A program made the translations under genes and the position numbers. Under the pieces are notes generated by a model. The model ran no database searches. It was not told the origin of the DNA and saw only the letters and a list, made by a program, of their open reading frames with translations. Source: Pseudohaliea rubra DSM 19751 (GTDB lineage Bacteria > Pseudomonadota > Gammaproteobacteria > Pseudomonadales > Halieaceae). Taken from it: DNA of 43,726 bases. This document shows, one piece after another, positions 25,711 through 35,812 of the stretch (its first letter is position 1; each line of letters begins with the position of its first letter). The DNA lies in contig NZ_KN234768.1 of the NCBI RefSeq assembly GCF_000764025.1, positions 1 to 43,726 on the forward strand, given 5' to 3'.

Positions 25711-27768
25711 ATGCCTGTTGCAACCCGTGCCTTTCGCACCGCTCTGGCTTTCTGCGCTGCCGCCCTGGCCCTGCCTGTCGACGCCGCGACGGCCGGCAAG
25801 CCCTTTGCTCCCGCCGATGTCTTCGGCCTCGCCTACGCCAGCGATCCGATCGTCGACCCCGCCGGGGAGCGTGTCTATTACCTGCGCCACACCATGGATG
25901 CCCTCAAGGACCGGCGCCGGGCCAACCTGTGGACCGTCGGCGCCGATGGCAGTGGCCACCGGCCCCTGACCACGGGCCCACGCAGCCTGTCGAACCCCGC
26001 CCTGTCACCGGACGGGCGCCGGATTGCTTACGTCGATGCCGATGACGTGGGCCGGCAGATCTTTGTGCAGTGGGTCGAGGGTGGCGAGCGCGCCCAGCTG
26101 ACCCGCGTTGCGCACACGCCGCGCCGCCTGGCCTGGTCTCCCGACGGCCGCTGGCTGGCGTTCACCATGCTGGTGCCCTACGAGCCGACGGTACTGGGCG
26201 AACTGCCGGCAAAACCGGAGGGCGCCGAATGGGCGCCGCCCCCCGTGATTGTGGAGCGTTCGGTCTTCCGCAACGATGGCACGGGCCCGCGCCCCTACGG
26301 CTTTCAACATGTTTTCGTGATTCCGGCCGAGGGCGGCAGCCCGCGCCAGCTCACCAGGGGCGACTACGAGCACGACGGCGGCCTCGCCTGGACTGCCGAC
26401 AGCCAGGCGCTGATTGTCTCCGCCAACCGCGGCGAGGACTGGGAGACGAATCCGGCAAACACGGATCTTTTCCATGTGCCCCTGGACGGTGGCGCCATGA
26501 CGCGTCTGACGGACCGCGAGGGCCCGGACAGCGGCCCCGTCGTTTCCCCGGACGGCAAAGCGGTCGCCTGGACGGGCTGGGATGACCGGCGGCTCGGCTA
26601 CCATCGCAGCCGGCTCTATGTCATGGGGCTCGATGGCAGCGGCCGACGCGAGCTGCTTCCGGACCTTGACCGCGCTATCGAAGCCCCCCGGTGGTCGGCC
26701 GATGGCAAACGCCTGTTCTTCCGCTATGACGATCGTGGCGACACCGTGCTCGCAGCCACTGATCTGGCCGGGGGGCTCGAGCAGCTCGCCGCCGGGCTCG
26801 GCGGCACCACGATCGGGCGCCCCTACGCCGGGGCCGCCTTTGCCGTGGGCGGCGGGGACCGCTTCGCCTACACCGCCGGCGACACCGCGCGGCCTGCGGA
26901 TATCGCTGTCGGTCGCCGCGGCGGCGACGGGGTCAGGAAAGTCACGGCACTGAACGAGAACCTCCTTGGCCATCGCGAGCTGGCCCGCGTTGAAGAGCGC
27001 TGGGTCACCTCCGGCGCCGACGGCCGCGACATCCAGGCCTGGGTGGCCCTGCCGCCGGGTTTTGATCCGTCAAAGCAGTACCCGATGATCCTCGAGATCC
27101 ACGGCGGCCCCTTTACCAACTACGGTTTCCGCTTCAGCGCCGAGGTGCAGCTCTATGCCGCGCAGGGCTATGTCGTGCTCTACGTGAACCCCCGCGGCAG
27201 TACGAGCTACGGTGAGGACTTCGGCAATCTGATCCATCACGCCTATCCGGGCCGGGACTACGATGACCTCATGGCCGCTGTGGACGCAGTGATCGACGAG
27301 GGCTACGTCGACCCGGAGCAGCTCTTTGTCACCGGCGGCAGCGGGGGCGGTGTGCTCACTGCATGGATTGTCGGCAAGACCGACCGCTTCCGCGCGGCGG
27401 TGGTGGCCAAGCCGGTAATCAACTGGGCAAGCTTTGTGCTCACCGCCGATATGGCGCCGTATTTCGCCCGCTACTGGTTCCCGGCGATGCCCTGGGAGGA
27501 CCCTGAGGGCTACTGGGCGCGCTCTCCGCTCTCCCTGGTCGGCAACGTCACCACGCCGACGATGCTGCTCACCGGGGAGGCTGACCTGCGCACGCCGATT
27601 TCAGAGAGCGAGCAGTACTACCAGGCCCTGAAGCTCCGCGGGGTGGAGACGGCCCTGGTGCGCATGCCCGGTGCCTTCCACAGCATTGCCAAGCGGCCGA
27701 GCCAGCTCGCCGGGAAGGTGGCGGCGGTGCTCGCCTGGTTTGAACGCTACGGTGCGGATGGGTCCTGA
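25711..27768 (+). CDS. S9 family prolyl oligopeptidase-type serine peptidase, exported
   Basis: A 685-residue alpha/beta-hydrolase peptidase of the dipeptidyl-aminopeptidase/acylaminoacyl-peptidase group. A signal peptide (MPVATRAFRTALAFCAAALALPVDAATA) implies periplasmic location. Residues about 40-400 form the beta-propeller with WD-like SPDG repeats (LSPDGRRIAY, SPDGRWLAF, SPDGKAVAW). The catalytic triad is S544 (GGSGGG), D625 (GEADLRTP) and H657 (FHSIAKRP). The ATG at 25711 is preferred over GTG 25693 and ATG 25699 because a GGGGA ribosome site lies at the right distance. Substrates are probably short peptides. Confidence 0.9.
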   Translation: MPVATRAFRTALAFCAAALALPVDAATAGKPFAPADVFGLAYASDPIVDPAGERVYYLRHTMDALKDRRRANLWTVGADGSGHRPLTTGPRSLSNPALSPDGRRIAYVDADDVGRQIFVQWVEGGERAQLTRVAHTPRRLAWSPDGRWLAFTMLVPYEPTVLGELPAKPEGAEWAPPPVIVERSVFRNDGTGPRPYGFQHVFVIPAEGGSPRQLTRGDYEHDGGLAWTADSQALIVSANRGEDWETNPANTDLFHVPLDGGAMTRLTDREGPDSGPVVSPDGKAVAWTGWDDRRLGYHRSRLYVMGLDGSGRRELLPDLDRAIEAPRWSADGKRLFFRYDDRGDTVLAATDLAGGLEQLAAGLGGTTIGRPYAGAAFAVGGGDRFAYTAGDTARPADIAVGRRGGDGVRKVTALNENLLGHRELARVEERWVTSGADGRDIQAWVALPPGFDPSKQYPMILEIHGGPFTNYGFRFSAEVQLYAAQGYVVLYVNPRGSTSYGEDFGNLIHHAYPGRDYDDLMAAVDAVIDEGYVDPEQLFVTGGSGGGVLTAWIVGKTDRFRAAVVAKPVINWASFVLTADMAPYFARYWFPAMPWEDPEGYWARSPLSLVGNVTTPTMLLTGEADLRTPISESEQYYQALKLRGVETALVRMPGAFHSIAKRPSQLAGKVAAVLAWFERYGADGS

Positions 27769-27867
27769 CACGGTCGCGACGATGACCGTCCGCGCGGTCT
27801 CCGTGGCCGAGGTTGGCGGCCGACGCTGCTGACCTGAAAAAAATTCGTCCGGCGGTGGAACCGGGGC

Positions 27868-28002
27868 GGCAGGAGGGGGTCATAGTGACTGGGAGGGCGT
27901 TGCTTTCTGCGCCCGCTCCCCATGAACAGACGACGTTCAGGTCATGTAAACCCCTCTGGAGCGAGACTCCTCCCTGGTCGGCTTTTTGCCGGCCTTTTTT
28001 TT
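27868..28002 (+). ncRNA. Candidate small RNA or structured 3' UTR ending in a strong terminator
   Basis: Between the peptidase stop and the terminator several stems are visible: GGGAG/CTCCC closing an inner GGCG/CGCC (27891-27920), TGAAC/GTTCA (27923-27939), and GCAGGAGG pairing with CCTCCCTG next to the terminator. No convincing promoter is seen, so it could simply be the 3' UTR of the peptidase mRNA or an RNA processed from it. No known family was recognised. Confidence 0.3.
27976..28002 (+). terminator. Rho-independent terminator downstream of the S9 peptidase
   Basis: A 7-base stem (GGTCGGC / GCCGGCC, one wobble pair), a TTTTT loop and a run of eight T. It is the best terminator in the window and reads only on the plus strand. 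Confidence 0.85.
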
Positions 28003-28015
28003 GGTTCATCGTGGA

Positions 28016-28223
28016 TTTCCGGGGCGGATGCCGGGGGTATGCCCCAGGCCTTATCCGGTCGGGGCGCTCCATGGTTTGAGCTCGTTTTAGCTTGCCGGCG
28101 CGGCCACAGGCGGGTGTCCCCGGTCGCTCCACGATCTTCGCCTGGTGGGGGGACCCTCCTGCAGCCGCGTCTGCCCTCGGTGCTCACCCCGGTACGGTGC
28201 AACCACGGTCTCCGCCCCGGAAA
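28016..28223. repeat. Inverted repeat pair enclosing a highly structured 208-base noncoding element
   Basis: TTTCCGGGGCGGA (28016-28028) and its perfect complement (28211-28223) are 182 bases apart. Inside, further complementary segments occur: GGGG/CCCC around TATG (near 28031-28045), AGCT-CGTTTT-AGCT (28080-28093), and CCACAGGCG with CGCCTGGTGG (28104-28149). The region has no supported gene and ends 19 bases before the 3' end of the thioredoxin-like gene. A closing stem with internal hairpins is the layout of a folded RNA, but I cannot assign a strand or family. There is no room for a plus-strand promoter after the terminator. Confidence 0.45.
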
Positions 28224-28241
28224 GCTACGAGGAACCTTTTG

Positions 28242-28688
28242 TCAGCCTCCGCTCCCGGCCATGGCCTCACGCAGGCTCTCGGCGGTCTGCGGGCCAAGCA
28301 GGGTTGCGACGCGGCGGCCGTCCGGATCGATCACTACCGTTGTGGGCAGGACCTGGGGCCGGTCGATGCCGAGGTCGGCGGCCGGGTCCGTCGGCAGCTG
28401 GGCGAAGCGGATGTCCAGGGCGTCGATCTGCGCGGCCAGAGCGTCGCCGGTGACGCCGTCGTAGTTCACCCCGAGGACCGCGATATCATCCTCGCCATCG
28501 AGGCTGTTCAGCTCCGGGATCTCGCGGATGCAGGGTTTGCACCACTCGGCCCAGTAGTTGACGAGCACCCAGCTGCCAAGCTGCTCCTCGATGGGACCGA
28601 GGGCCCCCGGGCGCTCACCGCAGCCGGCGACGCCCAGAGTGAGGCCGAGGGACAGGGTGAGACAGGCGATACGAGCAGGCAGGGTCAT
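28242..28688 (-). CDS. TlpA-like thioredoxin-fold lipoprotein
   Basis: A 148-residue lipoprotein. The lipobox GVAGC places the lipidated Cys at residue 23, and the redox motif is W49-C50-K51-P52-C53. The cis-Pro loop is in QVLPTTVVID near residue 120. Proteins of this type reduce or oxidise disulphides at the membrane surface, often for cytochrome c maturation, but no cytochrome gene is nearby. The ATG overlaps the stop of yihY by ATGA, so it is the second gene of that operon. Confidence 0.85.
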   Translation of the reverse strand: MTLPARIACLTLSLGLTLGVAGCGERPGALGPIEEQLGSWVLVNYWAEWCKPCIREIPELNSLDGEDDIAVLGVNYDGVTGDALAAQIDALDIRFAQLPTDPAADLGIDRPQVLPTTVVIDPDGRRVATLLGPQTAESLREAMAGSGG

Positions 28689-29908
28689 TGGTCGAAAAGC
28701 TCCGCTAGGTTGATGGAGAGGGCGTCCCGGTTGCTGTCTTCCTGGGCTGCCAGCAGAGCGAGCGCGCGCTGCTCCCAGCCGTTGACGCTGTGGGAGCGGT
28801 CGTACGCCGTCGCCAGCGCATCGCCGCGGGTCCAGTGGAGCACCTGCCAGAGCGTGATGTCGTGCAGGTCCCGGGCCAGGAGGTAGTGGCCGCGGTCGTT
28901 CTGGGAGATCACCTGCTGGGCGAGGAGGCTGTCCCGCAGCCTGCCCCAGCTCTCGCTGTCGATACCACAGCTCCGGTCCGTGAGCAGGTCGATCTCGCGC
29001 AGAGCCTCGCCGCGGCGTTGCCGGATCCAGAGTAAATAGAGCGCTTCCAGGGCCTTCAGCACCAGTGGCCGGGCTGCCTGCTCCGAGGTCTGGTAGGCGG
29101 AGAGGCTGTGCACGACGATGGCAGCAATGAGGACAATATTCCAGGAGATGAAAATCCACAACAGGAACAGCGGAACGGCGGCGAAGGCGCCGTAAATGAA
29201 AGTGATACTGGAGCCGGCCACCAGCGTCGTGAACAGGGAGCGTGCGATGTTGAAGGCGATCGCCGCCAGTGCCCCGCCGATGAGCGCGTGCTTCAGGGGA
29301 ACCCGGCAATTGGGCACGGCGGCGTAGACCAGGGTGAAGCCGAGGATGCTGAGCAGAAAGGGTGCGACGCGCAGCAGCGCGGTGCCGGCGCCGAGGACGT
29401 CGAGGTAGTCGAGACGGCTGGCGAAGGAGGCGAGGTAGGTGCTGGCCGCCAGCCCCAGGCCGATGGTCAGCGGCGTCAGGCTGAGCACGGCCCAGTAGAG
29501 CAGGAAACTGGACACCGGGCTGCGGTTTTCCGGAGTGCGCCAGATCCGGTTGAAGCTGCGCTCGATGTTGCGCAGCATCAGAATGGCGGTGGCCACCAGG
29601 AAGGCGATACCGAAGCCTGTGAGGTTCTTGGCCTGGCGCGAAAAATCCTCGAGGTACTGCTCCATCTCCGAGGACGTCTCGGGCATGAGGTGCTCGAAGA
29701 GCAGGTTCTGGATGTTGGCCTCGACGCCCTGGAAAGCCGGTATTGCGGATGCCATGGTGTAGAGCACCGTGAGCAGCGGCACCATGGCGAACAGGCTCAT
29801 GTAGGTGAGCGCCGCAGCCGTGTCACGGCAGCGATCGCTGATGAAGCGCTCGTAGAGGTACTGCAGCCGGTGCAGCCAGGGGAGGAATTGAGCGGGTATC
29901 GCCGGCAT
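28685..29908 (-). CDS. YihY/BrkB family inner-membrane protein
   Basis: A 407-residue protein with about six membrane segments in the first 285 residues and a cytosolic C-terminal domain of about 120 residues. Family marks are DRCRDTAAALTYMSLFAMVPLL near residue 22 and FNRIWRTPENRSP near residue 115, with GSSITFIYGAFAAVPLFLLWIFISW near residue 235. The family was once called ribonuclease BN but is not that enzyme; its function is unknown. The C-terminal part (LREIDLLTD to SWGRLRDSLLAQQVI) looks like a winged-helix module. The start was placed at 29908 (MPAIPAQF) as the family begins close to the first membrane region. Confidence 0.88.
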   Translation of the reverse strand: MPAIPAQFLPWLHRLQYLYERFISDRCRDTAAALTYMSLFAMVPLLTVLYTMASAIPAFQGVEANIQNLLFEHLMPETSSEMEQYLEDFSRQAKNLTGFGIAFLVATAILMLRNIERSFNRIWRTPENRSPVSSFLLYWAVLSLTPLTIGLGLAASTYLASFASRLDYLDVLGAGTALLRVAPFLLSILGFTLVYAAVPNCRVPLKHALIGGALAAIAFNIARSLFTTLVAGSSITFIYGAFAAVPLFLLWIFISWNIVLIAAIVVHSLSAYQTSEQAARPLVLKALEALYLLWIRQRRGEALREIDLLTDRSCGIDSESWGRLRDSLLAQQVISQNDRGHYLLARDLHDITLWQVLHWTRGDALATAYDRSHSVNGWEQRALALLAAQEDSNRDALSINLAELFDQ

Positions 29909-30023
29909 GGGGGTCAGTATCGCATGAAATCCGGCGCTGGCGGGATGGCTCCCCCGGGCGAACCGTGCCCCGGGGGCGCGGCCGCTCGCCGCGGCAAGGC
30001 GCCCCGGAGCCGGGGCCACCCTT

Positions 30024-30032
30024 TGCTATACT
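30024..30032 (+). promoter_or_regulatory. Extended -10 promoter of arsC-wrbA-DUF2069-sppA
   Basis: TGC-TATACT at 30024-30032 is a near-consensus extended -10 element 30 bases upstream of the first ATG. No -35 hexamer is seen, as expected for this promoter type. Confidence 0.55.
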
Positions 30033-30062
30033 GCGGCGCCCTGCATGACAAGGAGGTCCCGC

Positions 30063-31405
<1,343 letters not shown>

Positions 31406-31413
<8 letters not shown>

Positions 31414-33244
31414 AGCTTCCTTTTTACGACGCTTCTTCCGCGGCCTGTGGCGCGGCATCACGGTGCTGCGCCTGGCGCTGGCCAACCTGCTGTTCCTGGT
31501 TGCGCTGCTCCTGCTTTACTTTGCCCTGACGGGCGGGCCTTCCCGGGAACTGCCGGAGCGGGCGGCGCTGCTCCTCGCCCCGGCCGGGCGGGTGGTGGAC
31601 GAGCGCAGCCGGGTAGAGCCCCTGGCGCTTCTCGGCGATCCGTCTCCGGCGACGGCGGAAGTCCGTCTCCGCGACCTGATCGATGCCGTGGACCGTGCTG
31701 CCGATGATCCCGCGATATCCGCCCTGGTCATCGACACCGACGACCTGCTCTACCTCGGCCTCAGCCGGGCCCAGGAGCTGGCGCCGGCCCTCGAGCGCTT
31801 CCGGGCCGGTGGCAAGCCCATCGTTGCCCTCGGGGATTACTTCACCCAGGACCAGTATCTGCTCGCAGTGCAGGCGGACGAGCTGATCCTCCATCCCCAC
31901 GGTGCGCTGGCGCTGGAAGGCTTTGCCAGCTACCAGAACTACTTCCGTGATGCCCTCGACAAGCTCGCCGTGAACATGCACGTTTTTCGCGCCGGGGAGC
32001 ACAAGGCCATCGCCGAGCCGCTCACGCGCATGGACATGTCCGAGGATGAGAAGACGATCACCCGGGCCTGGCTCGACGACCTCTGGAGCCAGTACACGGC
32101 GCTGGTAGAGGCACGTCGGGCGCTGCCGGCCGGGGCCGTTGCTGCGCACATCAACAGCTATCCGACGCGGCTCGCGGCCGAAGGCGGAGACCCGGCGCGG
32201 CTCGCCCTGGCAGACGGGCTCATTGACCGGCTGCTCTCGCGGGAGGCGGCCAACGATTACCTTGTGGAGCTGGTCGGCGCCGCGGATGACAAAGGCCGCT
32301 TTGAGGCTGTGCCCTTTGAGCGTTACCTTGCGCGGCGCGGTCGGCCGCCGGCTGCCGAGGCCGGAAAGCGGGTTGCCGTGGTGACCGCCGCGGGGCCACT
32401 CTTCAGCGGCGAACGGGATCCGGGTGCTATCGGCGCCGAGACGCTGGTACGCCAGCTGCGGCAGGTGGCTTCCGAGCCGGATGTCGCTGCGATCGTTCTG
32501 CGTATTGACAGCCCGGGGGGCAGCGCCTTCGGTGCCGAGGTCGTGCGCGCCGGCCTCGAGGACCTCGCCCGGCGGCGGGAGCTCCCGGTGGTGGTGTCCA
32601 TGGGCCGGGTAGCGGCGTCAGCCGGCTACTATATCGCCGCCCCGGCGGACGAGATCTGGGCCACTCCGGCGACGATCACCGGTTCTATCGGGGTCTTTCT
32701 CGCCTTCCCGACGGTGGAGGAGCTTTTCGAGCGCGCGGGCATCGCCACGGATGGGGTCGGGACCACAGAACGGGCCGGTGCCCTGCGCCTCGATCGGCCC
32801 CTGCAGCCGGCCCTGGCCGAGACTCTGCAGCTGACCGTGAACGATCGCTACCGCAAGTTTGTCGCGATCGTGGCCTCCGGCCGGGACATGGCCCCGGCGC
32901 AGGTGGAGGCGGTGGCAGAGGGGCGCGTCTGGAGCGCGCCAGCGGCTAAGGCCGTCGGCCTGGTGGATGAGCTGGGCAGCCTCGCCGAGGCGGCCCGTGC
33001 GGCGGCGGGTCTGGCCGGTCTGGACGAGGGAGAATACCGGGTGGACTACGTCAATCCGCCGCAGTCGCCGCGACAGCTGCTGCTGCAGACCCTGGCGGAC
33101 CGGCTCGGCATTACCGCCACCCTGGAGGCGGCTCTCCCGGTGCCTCGTTCCCTGCGGGCACCGCTCACGGCAGTGCGGGAGACCCTCGACGTCCTCGAGG
33201 ATCCCGCCGACCTGTACATGCTGTGCCTGGCCTGCGCGCCCTGA
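31406..33244 (+). CDS. sppA: Signal peptide peptidase SppA, 67K type
   Basis: A 612-residue membrane-anchored serine/lysine peptidase that clears signal peptides from the inner membrane. One N-terminal membrane helix (about residues 25-45) precedes two tandem peptidase_S49 repeats. The catalytic dyad is formed across the repeats: K200 (AGEHKAIAEPLTRM) and S405 (GRVAASAGYYIAAPAD), close to K209 and S409 of the E. coli enzyme. The PGGSAFGAEVV motif lies just before the nucleophile. The ATG at 31406 lies inside the end of the DUF2069 gene. Confidence 0.95.
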
Positions 33245-33254
33245 GGGTGCGGCG

Positions 33255-34094
33255 TCAGTCGGCGACGGGCGTCGCCGGCTGGCGCAGGTGCACCTCCCGC
33301 TGCGGGAAGGGGATGGTGATACCGGCCTCGTCGAAGCGCAGCTTCACCGCTTCGGTGGTATCCCAGAGCAGGTCCCAGTAGTCGGCGGCGTTTACCCAGG
33401 GCCGCACCAGGAAGTTCACGCTCGAATCGGCGAGCGCCCCCACCGTGATCACGGGCGCAGGCTCGGCAAGCACCCGCTCGTCCGCGGCGATGATCTCCTC
33501 CAGGATCTGCTTGGCCTTGCGCAGGTCGTCATCGTAAGCGACACCGAACTCCATATCCACGCGCCGCGTGGGCCGCGCGGAGAAGTTGGTGATTACGCCG
33601 CCGATGACGCTGCCGTTGGGTACGATCACTTCCTTGTTGTCCGGGGTGGTCAGGATGGTGGTGAAGATGCTGATTTTGTCCACCGTGCCCATGGCGCCGC
33701 CGGCATCGATGAAATCACCGCGCGTGAACGGCCGGAAGATGATGATCAGCACCCCTGCGGCGAAGTTCGCCAGGGAGCCCTGCAGGGCGAGGCCGACGGC
33801 CAGGCCCGCGGCACCGAGGAGGGCGATCAGGGAGGTCGTATCGATGCCGAGCTGCGACAGCGCGGCGATGACCACAAAGAGCAAGAGCAGCCAGCGCAGA
33901 ATCGATGTCATGAAGCTGACGAGTGTATCGTCGACCTTCTGCCGCTCGAGCACTTTCTCGACGCCCCGGACTACCAGCGCTACCACGCCACGGCCGAGGT
34001 AGAAGATGACCAGGGCGAAGACGATGCGGATTCCCCAGGGAATCGCGTAGTCGTTCACGAGCGCTGTCAGGTCCAGCTGATTGATCACATCCAT
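33255..34094 (-). CDS. mscS: Small-conductance mechanosensitive channel MscS
   Basis: A 279-residue channel that opens under membrane tension and releases solutes on osmotic downshock. Three N-terminal membrane helices are visible; the pore-lining TM3 is GAAGLAVGLALQGSLANFAAGVLIIIF, very like E. coli MscS. The cytosolic cage follows (FRPFTRGDFIDAGGAMGTVDKI; VPNGSVIGGVITNFSARPTRR). The start at 34094 is preceded by AAAGGG. The gene is convergent with sppA (10-base gap) and has a terminator of the upstream operon in its leader region. Confidence 0.95.
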   Translation of the reverse strand: MDVINQLDLTALVNDYAIPWGIRIVFALVIFYLGRGVVALVVRGVEKVLERQKVDDTLVSFMTSILRWLLLLFVVIAALSQLGIDTTSLIALLGAAGLAVGLALQGSLANFAAGVLIIIFRPFTRGDFIDAGGAMGTVDKISIFTTILTTPDNKEVIVPNGSVIGGVITNFSARPTRRVDMEFGVAYDDDLRKAKQILEEIIAADERVLAEPAPVITVGALADSSVNFLVRPWVNAADYWDLLWDTTEAVKLRFDEAGITIPFPQREVHLRQPATPVAD

Positions 34095-34120
34095 CGTGCT
34101 GCCCTTTCTGGTTGCAGTAT

Positions 34121-34143
34121 GAAAAGCGAGATAATAATCTCGC
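34121..34143 (-). terminator. Rho-independent terminator at the end of the lipid transporter operon
   Basis: On the minus strand GCGAGAT and ATCTCGC form a perfect 7-base stem with a 4-base loop, followed by TTTTC. It ends the mlaE-F-D-pqiC transcript about 80 bases after the last stop and separates it from mscS. A CATACT hexamer right after it may be the mscS -10. Confidence 0.65.
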
Positions 34144-34223
34144 GCGCCATTTCTGTACATCCGGGGGCGCGGCGCCTGCTGCGCCTTGACGAACGCCTCG
34201 GCGCGACGCCCTGACCCCGGGGG

Positions 34224-34841
34224 TCAGTGCCCGGCCGCTGTAACCGCCGCGGCGATAACGCCGGCGAGGGCCGAGAGCAGTTCGCTGAGGGCTGCGGCCT
34301 GGGTGGCGGCACTGTCATCGGGCAGAGCCTCCCGCGCCTCGAAGGTGCCCCGGGCCGGGGCATTTTCCTTGGCGCTGCCGTGCAGGGTCCAGTCGGCGAC
34401 GGCCACGGCGGTTGTGCCCTGGGCCTCGAAGCGGTGCACCACCAGACTCACGCGCTGACCGGTCACGGGCATGGGCCCCGGGAACTCGCTTACCGCGGCA
34501 GAATCGAGCTGCGCTGCCAGGTTGGCGACGAGGACGCGCTGGATCCCGTGGTCCAGGGGCTCCGCCCAGCGCCGGTCCCGCCGGTAGCTGATACGGTGCG
34601 CATCGAGGCGCTCGGCGAGATCGGCGCGCAGCAGGTACTCGGGCAGGGTGACGGGGCCCACCGCCAACGGTGGACCGGCGCCGCGCGCGGCGGGCGGTGC
34701 CGCTGGCGCGAGGGTCACATAGCTGAGCTCCACCGGCGAGGCGCAGCCGGCGAGCAGCAGCGGAAGCGCGAGCAGGGGGGCAAGCAGGGGGACAAGAACG
34801 GGGGCAAGCAGGGCCGCTGGACGGCGGGCAGGGTGCTTCAT
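34224..34841 (-). CDS. ABC-type transport auxiliary lipoprotein (PqiC/LetC-like)
   Basis: A 205-residue outer-membrane lipoprotein, lipidated at C33 (LLLAGC), with a long and very Leu/Pro-rich signal peptide whose DNA is a degenerate 12-base tandem repeat. The mature part matches the PqiC/DUF330 layout: VGPVTLPEYLLRADLAERLD, then a C-terminal VSLVVHRFEAQ strand and a Ser/Ala-rich helix. PqiC-type proteins form rings that receive lipid from MCE tunnels. It follows mlaD by three bases. Confidence 0.85.
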   Translation of the reverse strand: MKHPARRPAALLAPVLVPLLAPLLALPLLLAGCASPVELSYVTLAPAAPPAARGAGPPLAVGPVTLPEYLLRADLAERLDAHRISYRRDRRWAEPLDHGIQRVLVANLAAQLDSAAVSEFPGPMPVTGQRVSLVVHRFEAQGTTAVAVADWTLHGSAKENAPARGTFEAREALPDDSAATQAAALSELLSALAGVIAAAVTAAGH

Positions 34842-34843
34842 GG

Positions 34844-35812
34844 CTATTTCTCCCGGCGCCCGCGGAGGAGCGCATCCGGTTGATCTTCCAGCGTTTGCAG
34901 AAGGCCCTCCAGGGACCGGCTGGCGCGGGACATCTCTCGCAGCGTCGCCCCCAGCTGCTGCAGCGTGGGCGAATCGTCGGCGACCTGCCGGCCGAGGCCG
35001 CCAATGGCGTCGCGGGTTGCACGCAGGGCCTCGTCCAGGCTCACCAGGGCGGCCGTCAGCTCGGCGTTGAGCGCCGGCAGCGCCTTGTCCACCCCGGCGG
35101 CGGCGTCACCGACGCTCCCGAGCGTGCGGCTCAGCTCCGGCTGCAGCGTTGCCAGGCTGTCATCAAGACGGCTGCCCGCCCGCGCCAGGGAGGCCAGCGT
35201 TCCGCGCAGCTCGCCGGGGAGGGCAAGGAAATCCTCATCCTCCACGAAGGTGCGCAAGCTGGTAACGATGCTCTGCCCCGCTTCTGCCATGGCCGCATAG
35301 TCCACGGATTGAAGAGTCCTGCGCAGGATCTCCAGCTCTGTGGGTATAGTGGGTATCTGCCCATAGGGTGAGTCGATGGCCGCGGCCGTGACCGGACTCT
35401 CCGGGTGGAAGTCCAGTTGGATATAGAGCAGGCCGGTGAGCACACTCTGCATGTTCAGCTGGGCCCGGAGACCATTGCCTACCAGGTAGTCGAGCATGGC
35501 GCCGCGCCCCAGTTTCTGACCTTGAACCAGAAGGTTGTTGGCGACCAGCTCGGCCTCGACGATCATCTTGATTTCCGGTCGCTCCGTGGACAGCACGAGC
35601 TGGATGTCCGTGACCTGGCCCACGGTGACGCCGCGCAGGGCTATCGGTGCGCCGACATTGAGGCCCTTCACGGAGCCGTCGAAGACCATCACTACCTTGT
35701 CGCGCTGGCCGGTGAAGCCGGCGCCGCCGAAAAACAGCGCCGCGCCGATGGCTACGACGGCGGCGCCGACCACGAATGCGCCGATGAGGACGCTGTGTTT
35801 GCGTTCATCCAT
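34844..35812 (-). CDS. MlaD/MCE-domain periplasmic substrate-binding protein
   Basis: A 322-residue protein with one N-terminal membrane helix (about residues 8-30) and one MCE domain (about 38-120; VMVFDGSVKGLNVGAPIALRGVTVGQV). It continues as a long helical region (about 175-320) like those of MCE proteins that form a periplasmic needle. The order permease-ATPase-MCE-lipoprotein marks a lipid trafficking system between the two membranes. It overlaps the ATPase gene by eight bases. Confidence 0.9.
   Translation of the reverse strand: MDERKHSVLIGAFVVGAAVVAIGAALFFGGAGFTGQRDKVVMVFDGSVKGLNVGAPIALRGVTVGQVTDIQLVLSTERPEIKMIVEAELVANNLLVQGQKLGRGAMLDYLVGNGLRAQLNMQSVLTGLLYIQLDFHPESPVTAAAIDSPYGQIPTIPTELEILRRTLQSVDYAAMAEAGQSIVTSLRTFVEDEDFLALPGELRGTLASLARAGSRLDDSLATLQPELSRTLGSVGDAAAGVDKALPALNAELTAALVSLDEALRATRDAIGGLGRQVADDSPTLQQLGATLREMSRASRSLEGLLQTLEDQPDALLRGRREK

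Noticed and set aside
27813-28079. Small plus-strand open frame of 88 codons in the intergenic region
   Set aside because: It runs through the terminator and has no ribosome site or plausible protein composition.
28016-28223. 6S RNA identity for the structured intergenic element
   Set aside because: A GGCGCTCC segment and the closing stem resemble 6S RNA, but the conserved CACCTTGAACC-type 3' hairpin is missing and the neighbours are not zapA or a 5-formyltetrahydrofolate cyclo-ligase gene.
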